The notes beneath the pieces were generated by a model that worked only from the letters and a program-made list of their open reading frames with translations, was not told where the DNA came from and did not search any database. From JAKSUT01 sp045616505 (GTDB lineage: Bacteria; Cyanobacteriota; Vampirovibrionia; Gastranaerophilales; Gastranaerophilaceae): a stretch of 45,051 bases of DNA. The translations under genes and the position numbers were made by a program. Below are positions 32,504 through 40,952 of the stretch, one piece after another. The stretch lies in contig JAZLGV010000133.1 in assembly GCA_045616505.1 (NCBI GenBank), positions 1 through 45,051 of the forward strand. The letters are read 5' to 3'. The first letter of the stretch is position 1. Every line of letters begins with the position of its first letter.

Positions 32504-34789
32504 ATGGAAGATTTTAACATTAATGATATTCACATAGAACAAGATTTTTGGGATGATTTTATTTCAGAAGCTTTTGAGCATATTGAAGAAATTGAAACTA
32601 ATGCTATGTCATTAGAACAAAATCCAGAAAACATGGATATTATTCATACAATGTTCAGAGCTTTTCACACTATTAAAGGTTTAGCAGGTTTCGTTGAACA
32701 TGTTTTAATTCAAGAACTTGCACACAAGACAGAAACTATGATGGATTACTGTCGTAAAGGTGAATTGAAAGTTAGCACTGATATTGTTAATGCTATTTTG
32801 AAAACAGCTGACTTTATCAAGCATTTTTGTGAAGATATTGATGCTTATAAAGAAGATGGTATTGTAGAAAAAATCAAGGCTCACTTGGCAGTTTTGGAAT
32901 CTTTGTCTAATTCAGCTGAAGAAAATCCGTTTACAGGTAGTATTGATACTAGTAATGCAGCACCTGAAACTCCAGCAGAGCCAGTAGCAGAAGCTCCAGC
33001 TGAGCCAGTAGCAGAAACACCAACTTCATCAGTTGATGAAATAGAAATTTTACCTGCAACTGAAGAACCTATTTTTGCAGGTGAAGTTCCAGCAGAACCA
33101 GTAGCAGAAACATCGACTCCTGTTGAAGATGCTTCTGCAAAAGAGGAAACTCCTGAAGAAGGTTTAGCCGCTTTTGCAAGTGAAATTAATGTTTTTGAAG
33201 ATGCAGAAAAAGAAGAAGTATCTACTACAGAATCTGCACCTGAACCTGAAATGCCTGCAGAAACAGCAGCTCCAGTTCAAGAGCCAGTAGCAGAAACACC
33301 AGTACCTGCACCAACTCCAGCTCCAGTTGTTGAGCCTGTTGCAGAAACGCCTGCGCCTGCACCTATTCCAACACCAGTGGCAGAGCCAGTTGCTCCAGCA
33401 GAACCTGTGTTTGCTACTCCAACTCCAGCACCTGCACCTGCACCTGCTCCAGTTCAAGAACCTGAACCTGTTGTTGAGTCAGAACAAGTTTCAAAATCTC
33501 CAGATGAAATTCAGAGAGAAACTGCAAGATCATTGATGAGAAAAAATATTTTGAAAAAATTAACAGCAAATGTTGTTGGTCAATATGGAAAAGAAGTTCC
33601 AGAAGCTGCTCAAAAACATGCTTCAAGTGAAGAATATATGAAGGTTGCAAGTTATAGAATCGATCACCTTGTAGATATTATTGGTGAATTGATTATCAAC
33701 CAAGCGTTAATTGAACAATATGTAAATTCAAATTACAGTGATGATAAGCAATTAGTTGCAAATATGTCAGGTTTCTTGAGAACAACAAGAGAACTTCAAA
33801 ACTTATCAATGTCATTAAGAATGGTTGCATTGAAACCAACTTTCCAAAAGTTGTTAAGAATTGCACGTGATACAATTCAACAATTGAATAAGAATGTTGA
33901 ATTTGTATTCTCAGGTGAAAATACTGAAATCGACCGTGCAGTTGCCGAAAAACTTTTAGAACCTTTGGTTCACATGATTAAAAATGCTATTTCTCACGGT
34001 GTTGAAGAAAATGAAGCTGATAGAATTGCAGCTGGCAAACCAGCAAAAGCAAAAGTTGAACTTAATGCTTACAGCAAACGTGGTAAAATTTTCATCGAAG
34101 TTAAAGATGATGGTCGTGGTATTAATACCCAAGTTGTATATCAAAAAGCACTTGAAAAAGGTATGATTGACCCTAACAGAACTTATACTGATGCTGAAAT
34201 TAGAGAATTTATCATGTTACCAGGTTTCTCAACAGCAAAAGTTGTAGATAATATTTCAGGTCGTGGTGTTGGTATGGACGTTGTTAAAAACCAAATCCAA
34301 AAAACAGGCGGTAAAGTTGATATTCAAAGTGCCTTGGGTGTTGGTTCAACATTCATTTTGGAAGTTCCTGTAAACCATGCGATTATGAACGGTACAATTA
34401 TTGAGATGAATAATCAACATTTTGTTGTTCCGACAGTAAACGTAAGCGAATTTTTACAACCAAAACCTGATCAATGGATATTTACAAAACAAGAAAGAAC
34501 AATGATTAAAGTAAGGGATAATATTATCCCAATGGTTCCAATGGCTACATTCTTTGAAGATGTTAAAGAACCTGAAAATGTACCATTGGTAATGGTTTTA
34601 GAACTTGATCAAGAGCTTAGAGCAGTACCAATTGTAAACGTAATCAGCAGACAAGAAGTTGTTGTAAAACCAGTTGGCGATGAATTTAAGCATTTGAAAT
34701 ATGTGTCAGGAATGTCTATCTTGGGTACAGGGAAAGTATCTTTAATTCTTGACATTGATTATTTGTTTAAGAAGGAGATTATTGAATAA
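32504..34789 (+). CDS. cheA: Chemotaxis histidine kinase CheA
   Basis: 761 residues. P1 Hpt domain with FRAFHTIKGLAGF (phospho-acceptor His55); a Pro/Ala/Glu linker (about 150-330) where a CheY-binding P2 domain would normally be; P3 dimerisation helix pair (YRIDHLVDIIGELIINQALI, about 384 onwards); P4 ATPase with VHMIKNAISHGVE (N box), DDGRGIN and GRGVGMDVVKNQI; and a P5 CheW-like regulatory domain at the C terminus (from about 620). It phosphorylates CheY and CheB in response to the methyl-accepting protein. The stop overlaps the cheW start by one base. Confidence 0.96.
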   Translation: MEDFNINDIHIEQDFWDDFISEAFEHIEEIETNAMSLEQNPENMDIIHTMFRAFHTIKGLAGFVEHVLIQELAHKTETMMDYCRKGELKVSTDIVNAILKTADFIKHFCEDIDAYKEDGIVEKIKAHLAVLESLSNSAEENPFTGSIDTSNAAPETPAEPVAEAPAEPVAETPTSSVDEIEILPATEEPIFAGEVPAEPVAETSTPVEDASAKEETPEEGLAAFASEINVFEDAEKEEVSTTESAPEPEMPAETAAPVQEPVAETPVPAPTPAPVVEPVAETPAPAPIPTPVAEPVAPAEPVFATPTPAPAPAPAPVQEPEPVVESEQVSKSPDEIQRETARSLMRKNILKKLTANVVGQYGKEVPEAAQKHASSEEYMKVASYRIDHLVDIIGELIINQALIEQYVNSNYSDDKQLVANMSGFLRTTRELQNLSMSLRMVALKPTFQKLLRIARDTIQQLNKNVEFVFSGENTEIDRAVAEKLLEPLVHMIKNAISHGVEENEADRIAAGKPAKAKVELNAYSKRGKIFIEVKDDGRGINTQVVYQKALEKGMIDPNRTYTDAEIREFIMLPGFSTAKVVDNISGRGVGMDVVKNQIQKTGGKVDIQSALGVGSTFILEVPVNHAIMNGTIIEMNNQHFVVPTVNVSEFLQPKPDQWIFTKQERTMIKVRDNIIPMVPMATFFEDVKEPENVPLVMVLELDQELRAVPIVNVISRQEVVVKPVGDEFKHLKYVSGMSILGTGKVSLILDIDYLFKKEIIE
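32960..33490 (+). repeat. Degenerate coding repeat in the CheA linker
   Basis: The linker between P1 and P3 is built of repeats of (P/A)EPVAE(T/A)P and PAPAPTP, with the DNA phrase GAGCCAGTAGCAGAA recurring at about 32978 and 33002, with variants at 33094 and 33282. Such arrays change length by slippage, so strains should differ here. Confidence 0.75.
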
Positions 34790-35277
34790 TGGCTGGACAA
34801 AGTGAACAATTATTGACATTTTCTTTGGGAAACGAAGAATATGGTGTTTCAATATTAAAAGTTAAAGAATTAATAGGAATGATGGATATAACTCCAGTTC
34901 CACGTACTCCACAATTCATAAAAGGGGTTATGAATCTTCGTGGTCGTATTATTCCTGTTATTGACTTAAGAATAAAATTCGGTATGGACGTTCAAGAATA
35001 TGATGAACGTACTTGTATTATGGTAATGGACATCTATGTGCAAGGTACACCAAGAACAATGGGTGTAATTGTAGATAGTGTTTCAGAAGTTGTATCTATC
35101 GAAGATAATGAAATTGAGCCACCACCAGAATATGGCTCAACATTAGATGCAGATACAATATTAGGTATTGGAAAATTAAAAGAGGGGGTTGTTATAATCT
35201 TAGACATTGATAAAATTCTTATGATTAATGACATTCAAGGTCTAATGGATTATACAAAGGAAGGAAGTCATGTTTAA
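34789..35277 (+). CDS. cheW: Chemotaxis coupling protein CheW
   Basis: 162-residue CheW, two beta-barrel SH3-like subdomains. Typical strings: LLTFSLGNEEYGVSILKVKE, ITPVPRTPQFIKGVMNLRG, IIPVIDLRIKFG, VDSVSEVVSI and ILGIGKLKEGVVIILDIDKIL. It joins CheA to the methyl-accepting protein. The end overlaps the MCP start by eight bases. Confidence 0.97.
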   Translation: MAGQSEQLLTFSLGNEEYGVSILKVKELIGMMDITPVPRTPQFIKGVMNLRGRIIPVIDLRIKFGMDVQEYDERTCIMVMDIYVQGTPRTMGVIVDSVSEVVSIEDNEIEPPPEYGSTLDADTILGIGKLKEGVVIILDIDKILMINDIQGLMDYTKEGSHV

Positions 35278-36580
35278 TAATATGAATATGAAAATCAGAA
35301 TTATTGCAGGATTTTATCTTGCATCAATTGTTGCAATACTATTAGGTATTGTGGCTGGGGCAAAACTTACAGGTTTCGCACTTGTAGGTGCTATAGTTGT
35401 TGCTATCGTGTTAGCTCAAATTTTTGGTGTTATTATCACCGCAAGTGTTAAGGCAGTTTTGAAAAACAAATTGTCTGGTTTGAAAGAAGAATTAAAAAGT
35501 TTAGAAAAAATTGCTGGAGATTTAACTTCAAGCAGTATGAAATTGGCAAACGGTTCAAAAGAACAAGCTGCTTCAATTGAAAAAACATCTTCAACATTAG
35601 AAGAAGCATCTTCAATGTTGCATAAAACAACTGAAAATACTCAACAAGCTGATATTTTAGCTCAAAAAGCTAAAGAATCTGCTGATAAGGGTGCTGATGA
35701 AATGAAAGTTATGCTTGATGCGGTAAAAGAATTAAAGACATCAAGTGATGAAATTGCAAAAATTATCAAAGTAATTGATGAAATTGCATTCCAAACAAAC
35801 ATTCTTTCATTAAACGCCGCTGTTGAAGCTGCAAGAGCAGGTGATGCAGGTAAAGGTTTTGCAGTTGTTGCCGAAGAAGTTCGTAACTTGGCTCAACGAA
35901 GTGCCGAAGCTGCAAAAGATACAGCAGGTATCATTGAAGATAACATCAACTTGTCTGACAAATGTATGGGAATTACAAACAGAATTAATGATGTTTTACA
36001 AGAAATTAATACAGAATCTAATAAAGTTACTGAATTACTTGCAGAAATTTCATCAGCAAGTGCAGAACAAGAAATCGGTATTAATAATATTTCAAAAGCA
36101 ATTTCTCAAATGGAAGTTGTTATGAAAAATTCAGCTGGTGCTGCAGATGAAGTTGCAAATTATGCAAAAGGTTTAGTAGAATCATCTAAAAAATTAGATA
36201 ATACAGTAATTGAAGTTCAAGATATCGCTACAATTTCAAATTCAGATGTAGATGCTGTTAAATTCTCATTCCAAAATCCATCTGATGTTAAGTCAATTGC
36301 ATCATCAAAAGGAAATTCACAATTCAGTAAATTTGTTTTGGAAGATAAAAAGGCTGCTCCAGCTCCAGTAAAACAAGTTTCATCTACTAAAGCTCCAGTT
36401 GAAAAATTGGAAGCTAAAAAAGAACCAATTGCTTTGAAGGCTAAAGAATCTGAACCTAAAAAATTAGAAGCAGCAGCTGAACAACCACAAAAATTGGAAG
36501 CTAAAGTTCAACCTATTACACCTGAAGAAAATGCTTCTAAGGTAAAACCTGAAGATATCATTCCATTAGACGATTTTTAA
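35270..36580 (+). CDS. Methyl-accepting chemotaxis protein without periplasmic sensor domain
   Basis: 436 residues. Two adjacent membrane helices (about 10-30 and 35-60) joined by a loop of a few residues (AKLTG), then a cytoplasmic helical signalling domain with the conserved hairpin tip DEIAFQTNILSLNAAVEAAR (about 170-189) and GKGFAVVAEEVRNLAQRSAEAAK after it. No HAMP or ligand-binding domain is visible. The last 100 residues are a Lys/Ala/Pro/Glu-rich linker (KKLEAAAEQPQKLEAK) ending in IIPLDDF, possibly a tether for CheR/CheB as in tethered MCPs, though not the canonical NWETF. It probably senses membrane state or cytoplasmic partners. Confidence 0.92.
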   Translation: MFNNMNMKIRIIAGFYLASIVAILLGIVAGAKLTGFALVGAIVVAIVLAQIFGVIITASVKAVLKNKLSGLKEELKSLEKIAGDLTSSSMKLANGSKEQAASIEKTSSTLEEASSMLHKTTENTQQADILAQKAKESADKGADEMKVMLDAVKELKTSSDEIAKIIKVIDEIAFQTNILSLNAAVEAARAGDAGKGFAVVAEEVRNLAQRSAEAAKDTAGIIEDNINLSDKCMGITNRINDVLQEINTESNKVTELLAEISSASAEQEIGINNISKAISQMEVVMKNSAGAADEVANYAKGLVESSKKLDNTVIEVQDIATISNSDVDAVKFSFQNPSDVKSIASSKGNSQFSKFVLEDKKAAPAPVKQVSSTKAPVEKLEAKKEPIALKAKESEPKKLEAAAEQPQKLEAKVQPITPEENASKVKPEDIIPLDDF

Positions 36581-36603
36581 TACACAGTAAAAGGACAGTA
36601 TAA

Positions 36604-37434
36604 ATGACTATTTCAAATGTAACAATTGATCCAAAGTATTTAGATTATATTTGTGATTATATGTACAAAAATTTAGGGATTTTTGTAGAAACAAGTAAGA
36701 AAAACATATTATCTCAAAAGTTATCTAAATTAATGGTTGAAGCAGAAATTTCCGATTCAGGTGAATATTATCACTATATAGTTTCTCCTGCGATTTCTGA
36801 TAGACAAAAAAAGATAAAAGATGATTTTTTGGATACTGTTACAGTTCATAAAACCAACTTTTTCAGAGAAAATAATCACTTTGAATACATCAAAAAGCAT
36901 ATAAATGAAATAATTGAAGCTAGTCCAATGGCAAAAATTACAGGTGAAGTTCGTATTTGGTCATCTGCTTGTTCTACTGGTGAAGAACCATATACGCTTG
37001 CAATGGTAATGAAAGAAATTTTGCCGCCACACATGCGTGCAAAAATTTTGGCTACTGATATTAGTCCTGATAGTATTAGAAAAGCATTAGAAGCAACATA
37101 TAAATTCGGTCCAGAAGATTATATTTCAAGCGAATATGTCAATAAATACTTCACAAAAACAGGTGAAGTTTGGACAGTGAATGATGATTTGAAAAGTTCA
37201 GTTACTTTCAGATTATTCAATTTGATGGATTCTTTCCCATTTAAAAATCCGTTTGATATTATCTTCTGTCGAAATGTTATGATTTATTTTGATAAAGATG
37301 TACAAGAAAGATTGGTAAACAAATTCTATGATGCTTTATCTCCAAAAGGATATTTGTTTATCGGCCATTCAGAAAGTTTGATTCAGTTAAAACATAAATT
37401 TAATTATTCAGAGCCAACTGTATATCAAAAGTAG
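36604..37434 (+). CDS. cheR: MCP glutamate methyltransferase CheR
   Basis: 276 residues. CheR N-terminal helical domain (KNILSQKLSKLM) and the basic HKTNFFRENNHF stretch precede a SAM-dependent methyltransferase domain with RIWSSACSTGEEPYTLAM (SAM loop, about 118-135), ILATDISPDSIRKA and FDIIFCRNVMIYFD. It methylates glutamates on the MCP to set adaptation, opposed by CheB. AAGGACAG precedes the ATG. Confidence 0.96.
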   Translation: MTISNVTIDPKYLDYICDYMYKNLGIFVETSKKNILSQKLSKLMVEAEISDSGEYYHYIVSPAISDRQKKIKDDFLDTVTVHKTNFFRENNHFEYIKKHINEIIEASPMAKITGEVRIWSSACSTGEEPYTLAMVMKEILPPHMRAKILATDISPDSIRKALEATYKFGPEDYISSEYVNKYFTKTGEVWTVNDDLKSSVTFRLFNLMDSFPFKNPFDIIFCRNVMIYFDKDVQERLVNKFYDALSPKGYLFIGHSESLIQLKHKFNYSEPTVYQK

Positions 37435-37454
37435 TGTAAAAAGGAGTTAATACC

Positions 37455-38486
37455 ATGGCTATAAGAGTATTAATAATTGATGATTCAGCAATGATAAGAA
37501 AAGTTTTTGAACAAGAACTTTCAGCCGATCCTGAAATTGAGGTTGTAGGTACAGCTCCTGACCCATTTGTAGGGCGTGATAAAATTGTTTATCTGAAACC
37601 TGATGTTATTACATTAGATATTGAAATGCCAAGAATGGATGGTTTAACTTTCTTAGGTAAGTTGATGAAACATTATCCAATTCCTGTTGTTATTGTAAGT
37701 TCTCTTGCAAAACGAGGAGGGGACGTTGCATTAAAAGCTATGGAACTTGGTGCTGTTGAAGTTTTATCAAAACCGGGTACTGCTTATTCTGTTGGTGATA
37801 TGTCAGAACAATTGATTGAAAAAGTAAAAGCTGCAGCAAAAGTAAAAGTTCAAAAACGTGACCCTGATAATTTGCCAACTTCATCAGGTATTAAAACTGC
37901 TGCTATTTCAGTTGCAACTACAAATAAAATTGTTGCAATTGGTGCTTCTACTGGTGGTACAGAAGCATTAAGAGATGTAATTCAACGTTTGCCATCTATG
38001 TGTCCACCTGTTGTTGTTGTTCAACACATGCCACAAAACTTCACAAAGGCTTTTGCTGAACGTTTAAATTCACTTTGCGAAGTAGAAGTTAAAGAGGCAG
38101 AAGAAGGCGATTCTTTGACAATGGGTAAAGTTTTGATTGCCCCAGGTAATAAACACATGGAAATTAGAAGAAGTGGTATCAATTATTACGTTACACTTTT
38201 AGACGGCCCTATGGTATTCCATCAAAGACCTGCTGTTGAAATATTGTTTAATTCAGTTGCAAAATTTGCTGGTCAAAATGCTGTTGGTGCTATCTTAACT
38301 GGTATGGGTAAAGATGGTGCTCAAGGTTTGTTGAATATGAGAAACGCTGGTGCAAGAACAATTGCTCAAGATGAGGCAACTTCAATTGTATTTGGTATGC
38401 CAAAAGAAGCTATTCAACTTGGTGCGGCTGAAGTTGTAAAACCGTTACAACAAATTACTCAAACAATATTAGATTTTTGTAATTAG
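37455..38486 (+). CDS. cheB: Chemotaxis response regulator / methylesterase CheB
   Basis: 343 residues: N-terminal receiver (DDSAM at the start, phospho-acceptor Asp55 in ITLDIEMPRMDG, then a Lys in VLSKPG), a linker, then the C-terminal methylesterase with IGASTGGTEALRD (catalytic Ser), VVVQHMPQNFTKAFAERL (catalytic His) and ILTGMGKDGAQGL (catalytic Asp). It removes MCP methyl groups when phosphorylated by CheA. It is the last gene of the operon and is followed by the bidirectional terminator. Confidence 0.97.
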   Translation: MAIRVLIIDDSAMIRKVFEQELSADPEIEVVGTAPDPFVGRDKIVYLKPDVITLDIEMPRMDGLTFLGKLMKHYPIPVVIVSSLAKRGGDVALKAMELGAVEVLSKPGTAYSVGDMSEQLIEKVKAAAKVKVQKRDPDNLPTSSGIKTAAISVATTNKIVAIGASTGGTEALRDVIQRLPSMCPPVVVVQHMPQNFTKAFAERLNSLCEVEVKEAEEGDSLTMGKVLIAPGNKHMEIRRSGINYYVTLLDGPMVFHQRPAVEILFNSVAKFAGQNAVGAILTGMGKDGAQGLLNMRNAGARTIAQDEATSIVFGMPKEAIQLGAAEVVKPLQQITQTILDFCN

Positions 38487-38510
38487 TTTTAAACTGATAA
38501 TATATGGTAT

Positions 38511-38542
38511 AAAAATGATGTTGCAAATGCAACATCATTTTT
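38511..38542. terminator. Bidirectional Rho-independent terminator between cheB and the glycosyltransferases
   Basis: AAAAATGATGTTGC and GCAACATCATTTTT are perfect 14-base complementary arms with an AAAT loop. The A-run before and U-run after make it work on both strands: it ends the chemosensory operon and also the leftward glycosyltransferase operon, whose stop codon lies at its edge (38541-38543). Confidence 0.9.
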
Positions 38543-39746
38543 ATTGTGCTTTCTTATTTTTAATCATGTTATTAATATAATAAATTTGCTCTACTAATTT
38601 ATCTGCAAGATTATATTTTTCTACTGCGGTGTTTCTTGCGTTTGTTCTGATTTCTTTCATTTTATCTTTGTTATCAAGTGCAAATTCAATTTTTTCAACC
38701 ATCATATCTATGTCATAAAAATCATATAAAAGTCCATTATAGTTATCTTTAATAACTTCTAAAACAGGTTCTGTTGATGAACAAATAAGTGGTGTTCCGC
38801 AAGATAATGATTCAATTAAAGACCAAGAAAGTACGAAAGGATATGATGCATAGATATGTGCAGAAGTTGTTTGTAATAGTTTTATGTAATCTTCATAATC
38901 TTGTGCTCCAACAAAATGTATTCTTGACATATCAAGGTCTAATTCTCTGAGCATTTTTTGTTTCCAAGTATCATTTTTAAGAGGCTTTCCATAGCAAACT
39001 TTGTCAAGTCCACCGACAAAAATGGTGACGTTAGGTCTTTTTTTAAGTAAAATTTCTGCTGCTTTCATAAATTGAGGGAAACCTCTCATAGGCTCCATTC
39101 CACGAGTGGCATAAGTAACAATTTCATCATTAGATGTATAAGTTTTTCCTTCAAATTCAAATGTAGCATCAGGGTTAGGTTTGCAAATATTAGTATTTAC
39201 TCCATCGTGAATGACGGTGATTTTTTGTTGTAAACTTTTTGGGAATTGTGCTTTTTGCCATTCAAGTGGAGAGATACCGCCATCTGCTTGTTCTAATTCG
39301 CAAAAATCGTGAGCGCTTGAAATTTTTAATTGTTCTTTGTAATCGTCATTAATGTTTTCTCCAGAAAATTTTATTGCTGGAAAATCGTTTGTATCTACCC
39401 ATTCACAATATTTTATAAAAGGTACATCAGGGAATATGTCTTTAACAAACATACAGCAAGAGTGTCCAAATATTACGTCAGGAATGATGTCTTTACTTTT
39501 TATAAGTTCTAACATTTTTGCGACTGCTTTTGAATGAGCAAGTTTTTGTTCAAAATTATATATAAGTGAATTTGTGTTTTTCGGTATTTCTTCTGGTTTA
39601 TAAACAATTTTATTTATTCCTGCTTCAGTTGGAATTTCTGAATCTGCGGTTAAAAACAATACTAAATTCATTTGATCTTGGGCAAGGATACTTGCAAGAT
39701 ATTTAAATTGTCCAGGGAAGCCTCTATGTATAAATAAAATAATCAT
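38541..39746 (-). CDS. GT4-like glycosyltransferase (copy A)
   Basis: 401 residues. GT-B fold: N-terminal HRGFPGQFKYLA matches the Glyco_trans_4_3 (PF12000) opening, then ITVIHDGVNTNICKPNP (conserved VIHDGVDT region), TYATRGMEPMRGFPQFMKA, IHFVGAQDYEDYIKLLQ, and YPFVLSWSLIESLSCGTPLI, equivalent to the nucleotide-sugar-binding EAMACG site (here ESLSCG). It should transfer a sugar from a nucleotide sugar to a lipid, protein or glycan. GGAG stands nine bases before ATG 39746, which is adjacent to the stop of copy B. Confidence 0.9.
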   Translation of the reverse strand: MIILFIHRGFPGQFKYLASILAQDQMNLVLFLTADSEIPTEAGINKIVYKPEEIPKNTNSLIYNFEQKLAHSKAVAKMLELIKSKDIIPDVIFGHSCCMFVKDIFPDVPFIKYCEWVDTNDFPAIKFSGENINDDYKEQLKISSAHDFCELEQADGGISPLEWQKAQFPKSLQQKITVIHDGVNTNICKPNPDATFEFEGKTYTSNDEIVTYATRGMEPMRGFPQFMKAAEILLKKRPNVTIFVGGLDKVCYGKPLKNDTWKQKMLRELDLDMSRIHFVGAQDYEDYIKLLQTTSAHIYASYPFVLSWSLIESLSCGTPLICSSTEPVLEVIKDNYNGLLYDFYDIDMMVEKIEFALDNKDKMKEIRTNARNTAVEKYNLADKLVEQIYYINNMIKNKKAQ

Positions 39747-40952
39747 TTATTTTTGCTCCTTCCAAGCTTTTATGATTGAACAAATATAGTTGTATTGTTC
39801 ATTAACCATTTTTTTAGCTTCATATTTTTCTACGGCTTTGTTTCTTGCATTTGTTCTTAAAGTATTTAATTTTATTTGATTATTTAATGCATAATCAAGT
39901 TTTTCGGCAAGCTCATCAGAGTTATAAAAATCTACTAATAATCCATTTTCATTATCTTTGATGACTTCTTCAACAGGTGGGGTTTTAGAAGATATAATTA
40001 AACATCCGCAAGATAATGCTTCAATCAATGACCAAGAAAGTACAAAAGGGAATGTTAAATAAACATGTGCTGAAGAAATTTGTAATAAAGAAATGTATTT
40101 TTCAAAAGATAATTCTCCAACAAAATGTATTTTTGACATATCAAGTTTTAGTTTGTTTAACATATCGTCTTTGTATGATAAACCTTTTGATTTATCTCCA
40201 TAAAAAACTTTATTAAGTCCAGCAATGAAAAAATGAGTGTTAGGTCTGATTTTTTGTAATTTTTCAACTGCTTCCATAAATTGAGGAAAGCCTCTCATAG
40301 GTTCCATTCCACGAGTGGTGTAAGTGATGATTTCATCATTTGATGAATAAATTTTTCCATCAAATTCAAATGTAGCATCAGGATTTGGTTTGCATAAATC
40401 AGTATTTACACCATCGTGAATAACTCTTATTTTGTGTTGAAATTCTATTGGGAATTGTGCTTTTTGCCATTCGGTTGGTGATATTCCTGCATCACAAGAA
40501 CAAAGGTCTAATATTGATGCAGTATTATCACAGCGAACTCTCATTCTTTTATCTTCATCAGGAGTTGAACCGTCGATGTTTGCTGGGTTTCTGTACCATT
40601 CAAAATAACAAAGCATCGGTGTATTTGGAAAAATCTCTTTTAAAAATAGTGAATTTCCCCAACTATGTGCAATTATTATGTCAGGAATAAAACCTTCTTC
40701 TTTTAGTTTGGTTGCTACTTTTGCAGTTTCTTTTCCGTGAAAAATCGCTTCATCATATTCTTTTAAAATTTTTGAACTATGTCCTAAATCGTTACGTGAT
40801 ACTTTATAGTTATATTTTTTTACTCCTGTAATTTCACTATCTTTTTCGTTGGCAGTTATAAATCTTACATCTGTATCAGGAAGAGCACCAAGTGCTGTGA
40901 GAATGTATTTGAATTGCCCAGGAAAACCTCTATGGGAAAATAGTATTTTCAA
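39747..40952 (-). CDS. GT4-like glycosyltransferase (copy B)
   Basis: 401 residues, the same length as copy A and closely similar to it across the whole protein (HRGFPGQFKYIL, RVIHDGVNTDLCKPNP, TRGMEPMRGFPQFMEA, FPFVLSWSLIEALSCGCLI), so the two are a tandem duplication. Start is TTG 40952, with AGGAG seven bases upstream; the TTG overlaps the TGA of the next upstream gene (TTGA). The acceptor-facing N-terminal half differs more than the donor half, which is usual for duplicates with different acceptors. Confidence 0.9.
   Translation of the reverse strand: MKILFSHRGFPGQFKYILTALGALPDTDVRFITANEKDSEITGVKKYNYKVSRNDLGHSSKILKEYDEAIFHGKETAKVATKLKEEGFIPDIIIAHSWGNSLFLKEIFPNTPMLCYFEWYRNPANIDGSTPDEDKRMRVRCDNTASILDLCSCDAGISPTEWQKAQFPIEFQHKIRVIHDGVNTDLCKPNPDATFEFDGKIYSSNDEIITYTTRGMEPMRGFPQFMEAVEKLQKIRPNTHFFIAGLNKVFYGDKSKGLSYKDDMLNKLKLDMSKIHFVGELSFEKYISLLQISSAHVYLTFPFVLSWSLIEALSCGCLIISSKTPPVEEVIKDNENGLLVDFYNSDELAEKLDYALNNQIKLNTLRTNARNKAVEKYEAKKMVNEQYNYICSIIKAWKEQK

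Noticed and set aside
33164..33457. Reverse-strand frame rich in Trp, Cys and Arg
   Set aside because: Antisense reading of the CheA Pro/Ala/Glu repeat; the same effect explains a frame opposite the PEPEPE region at 28596-28814.
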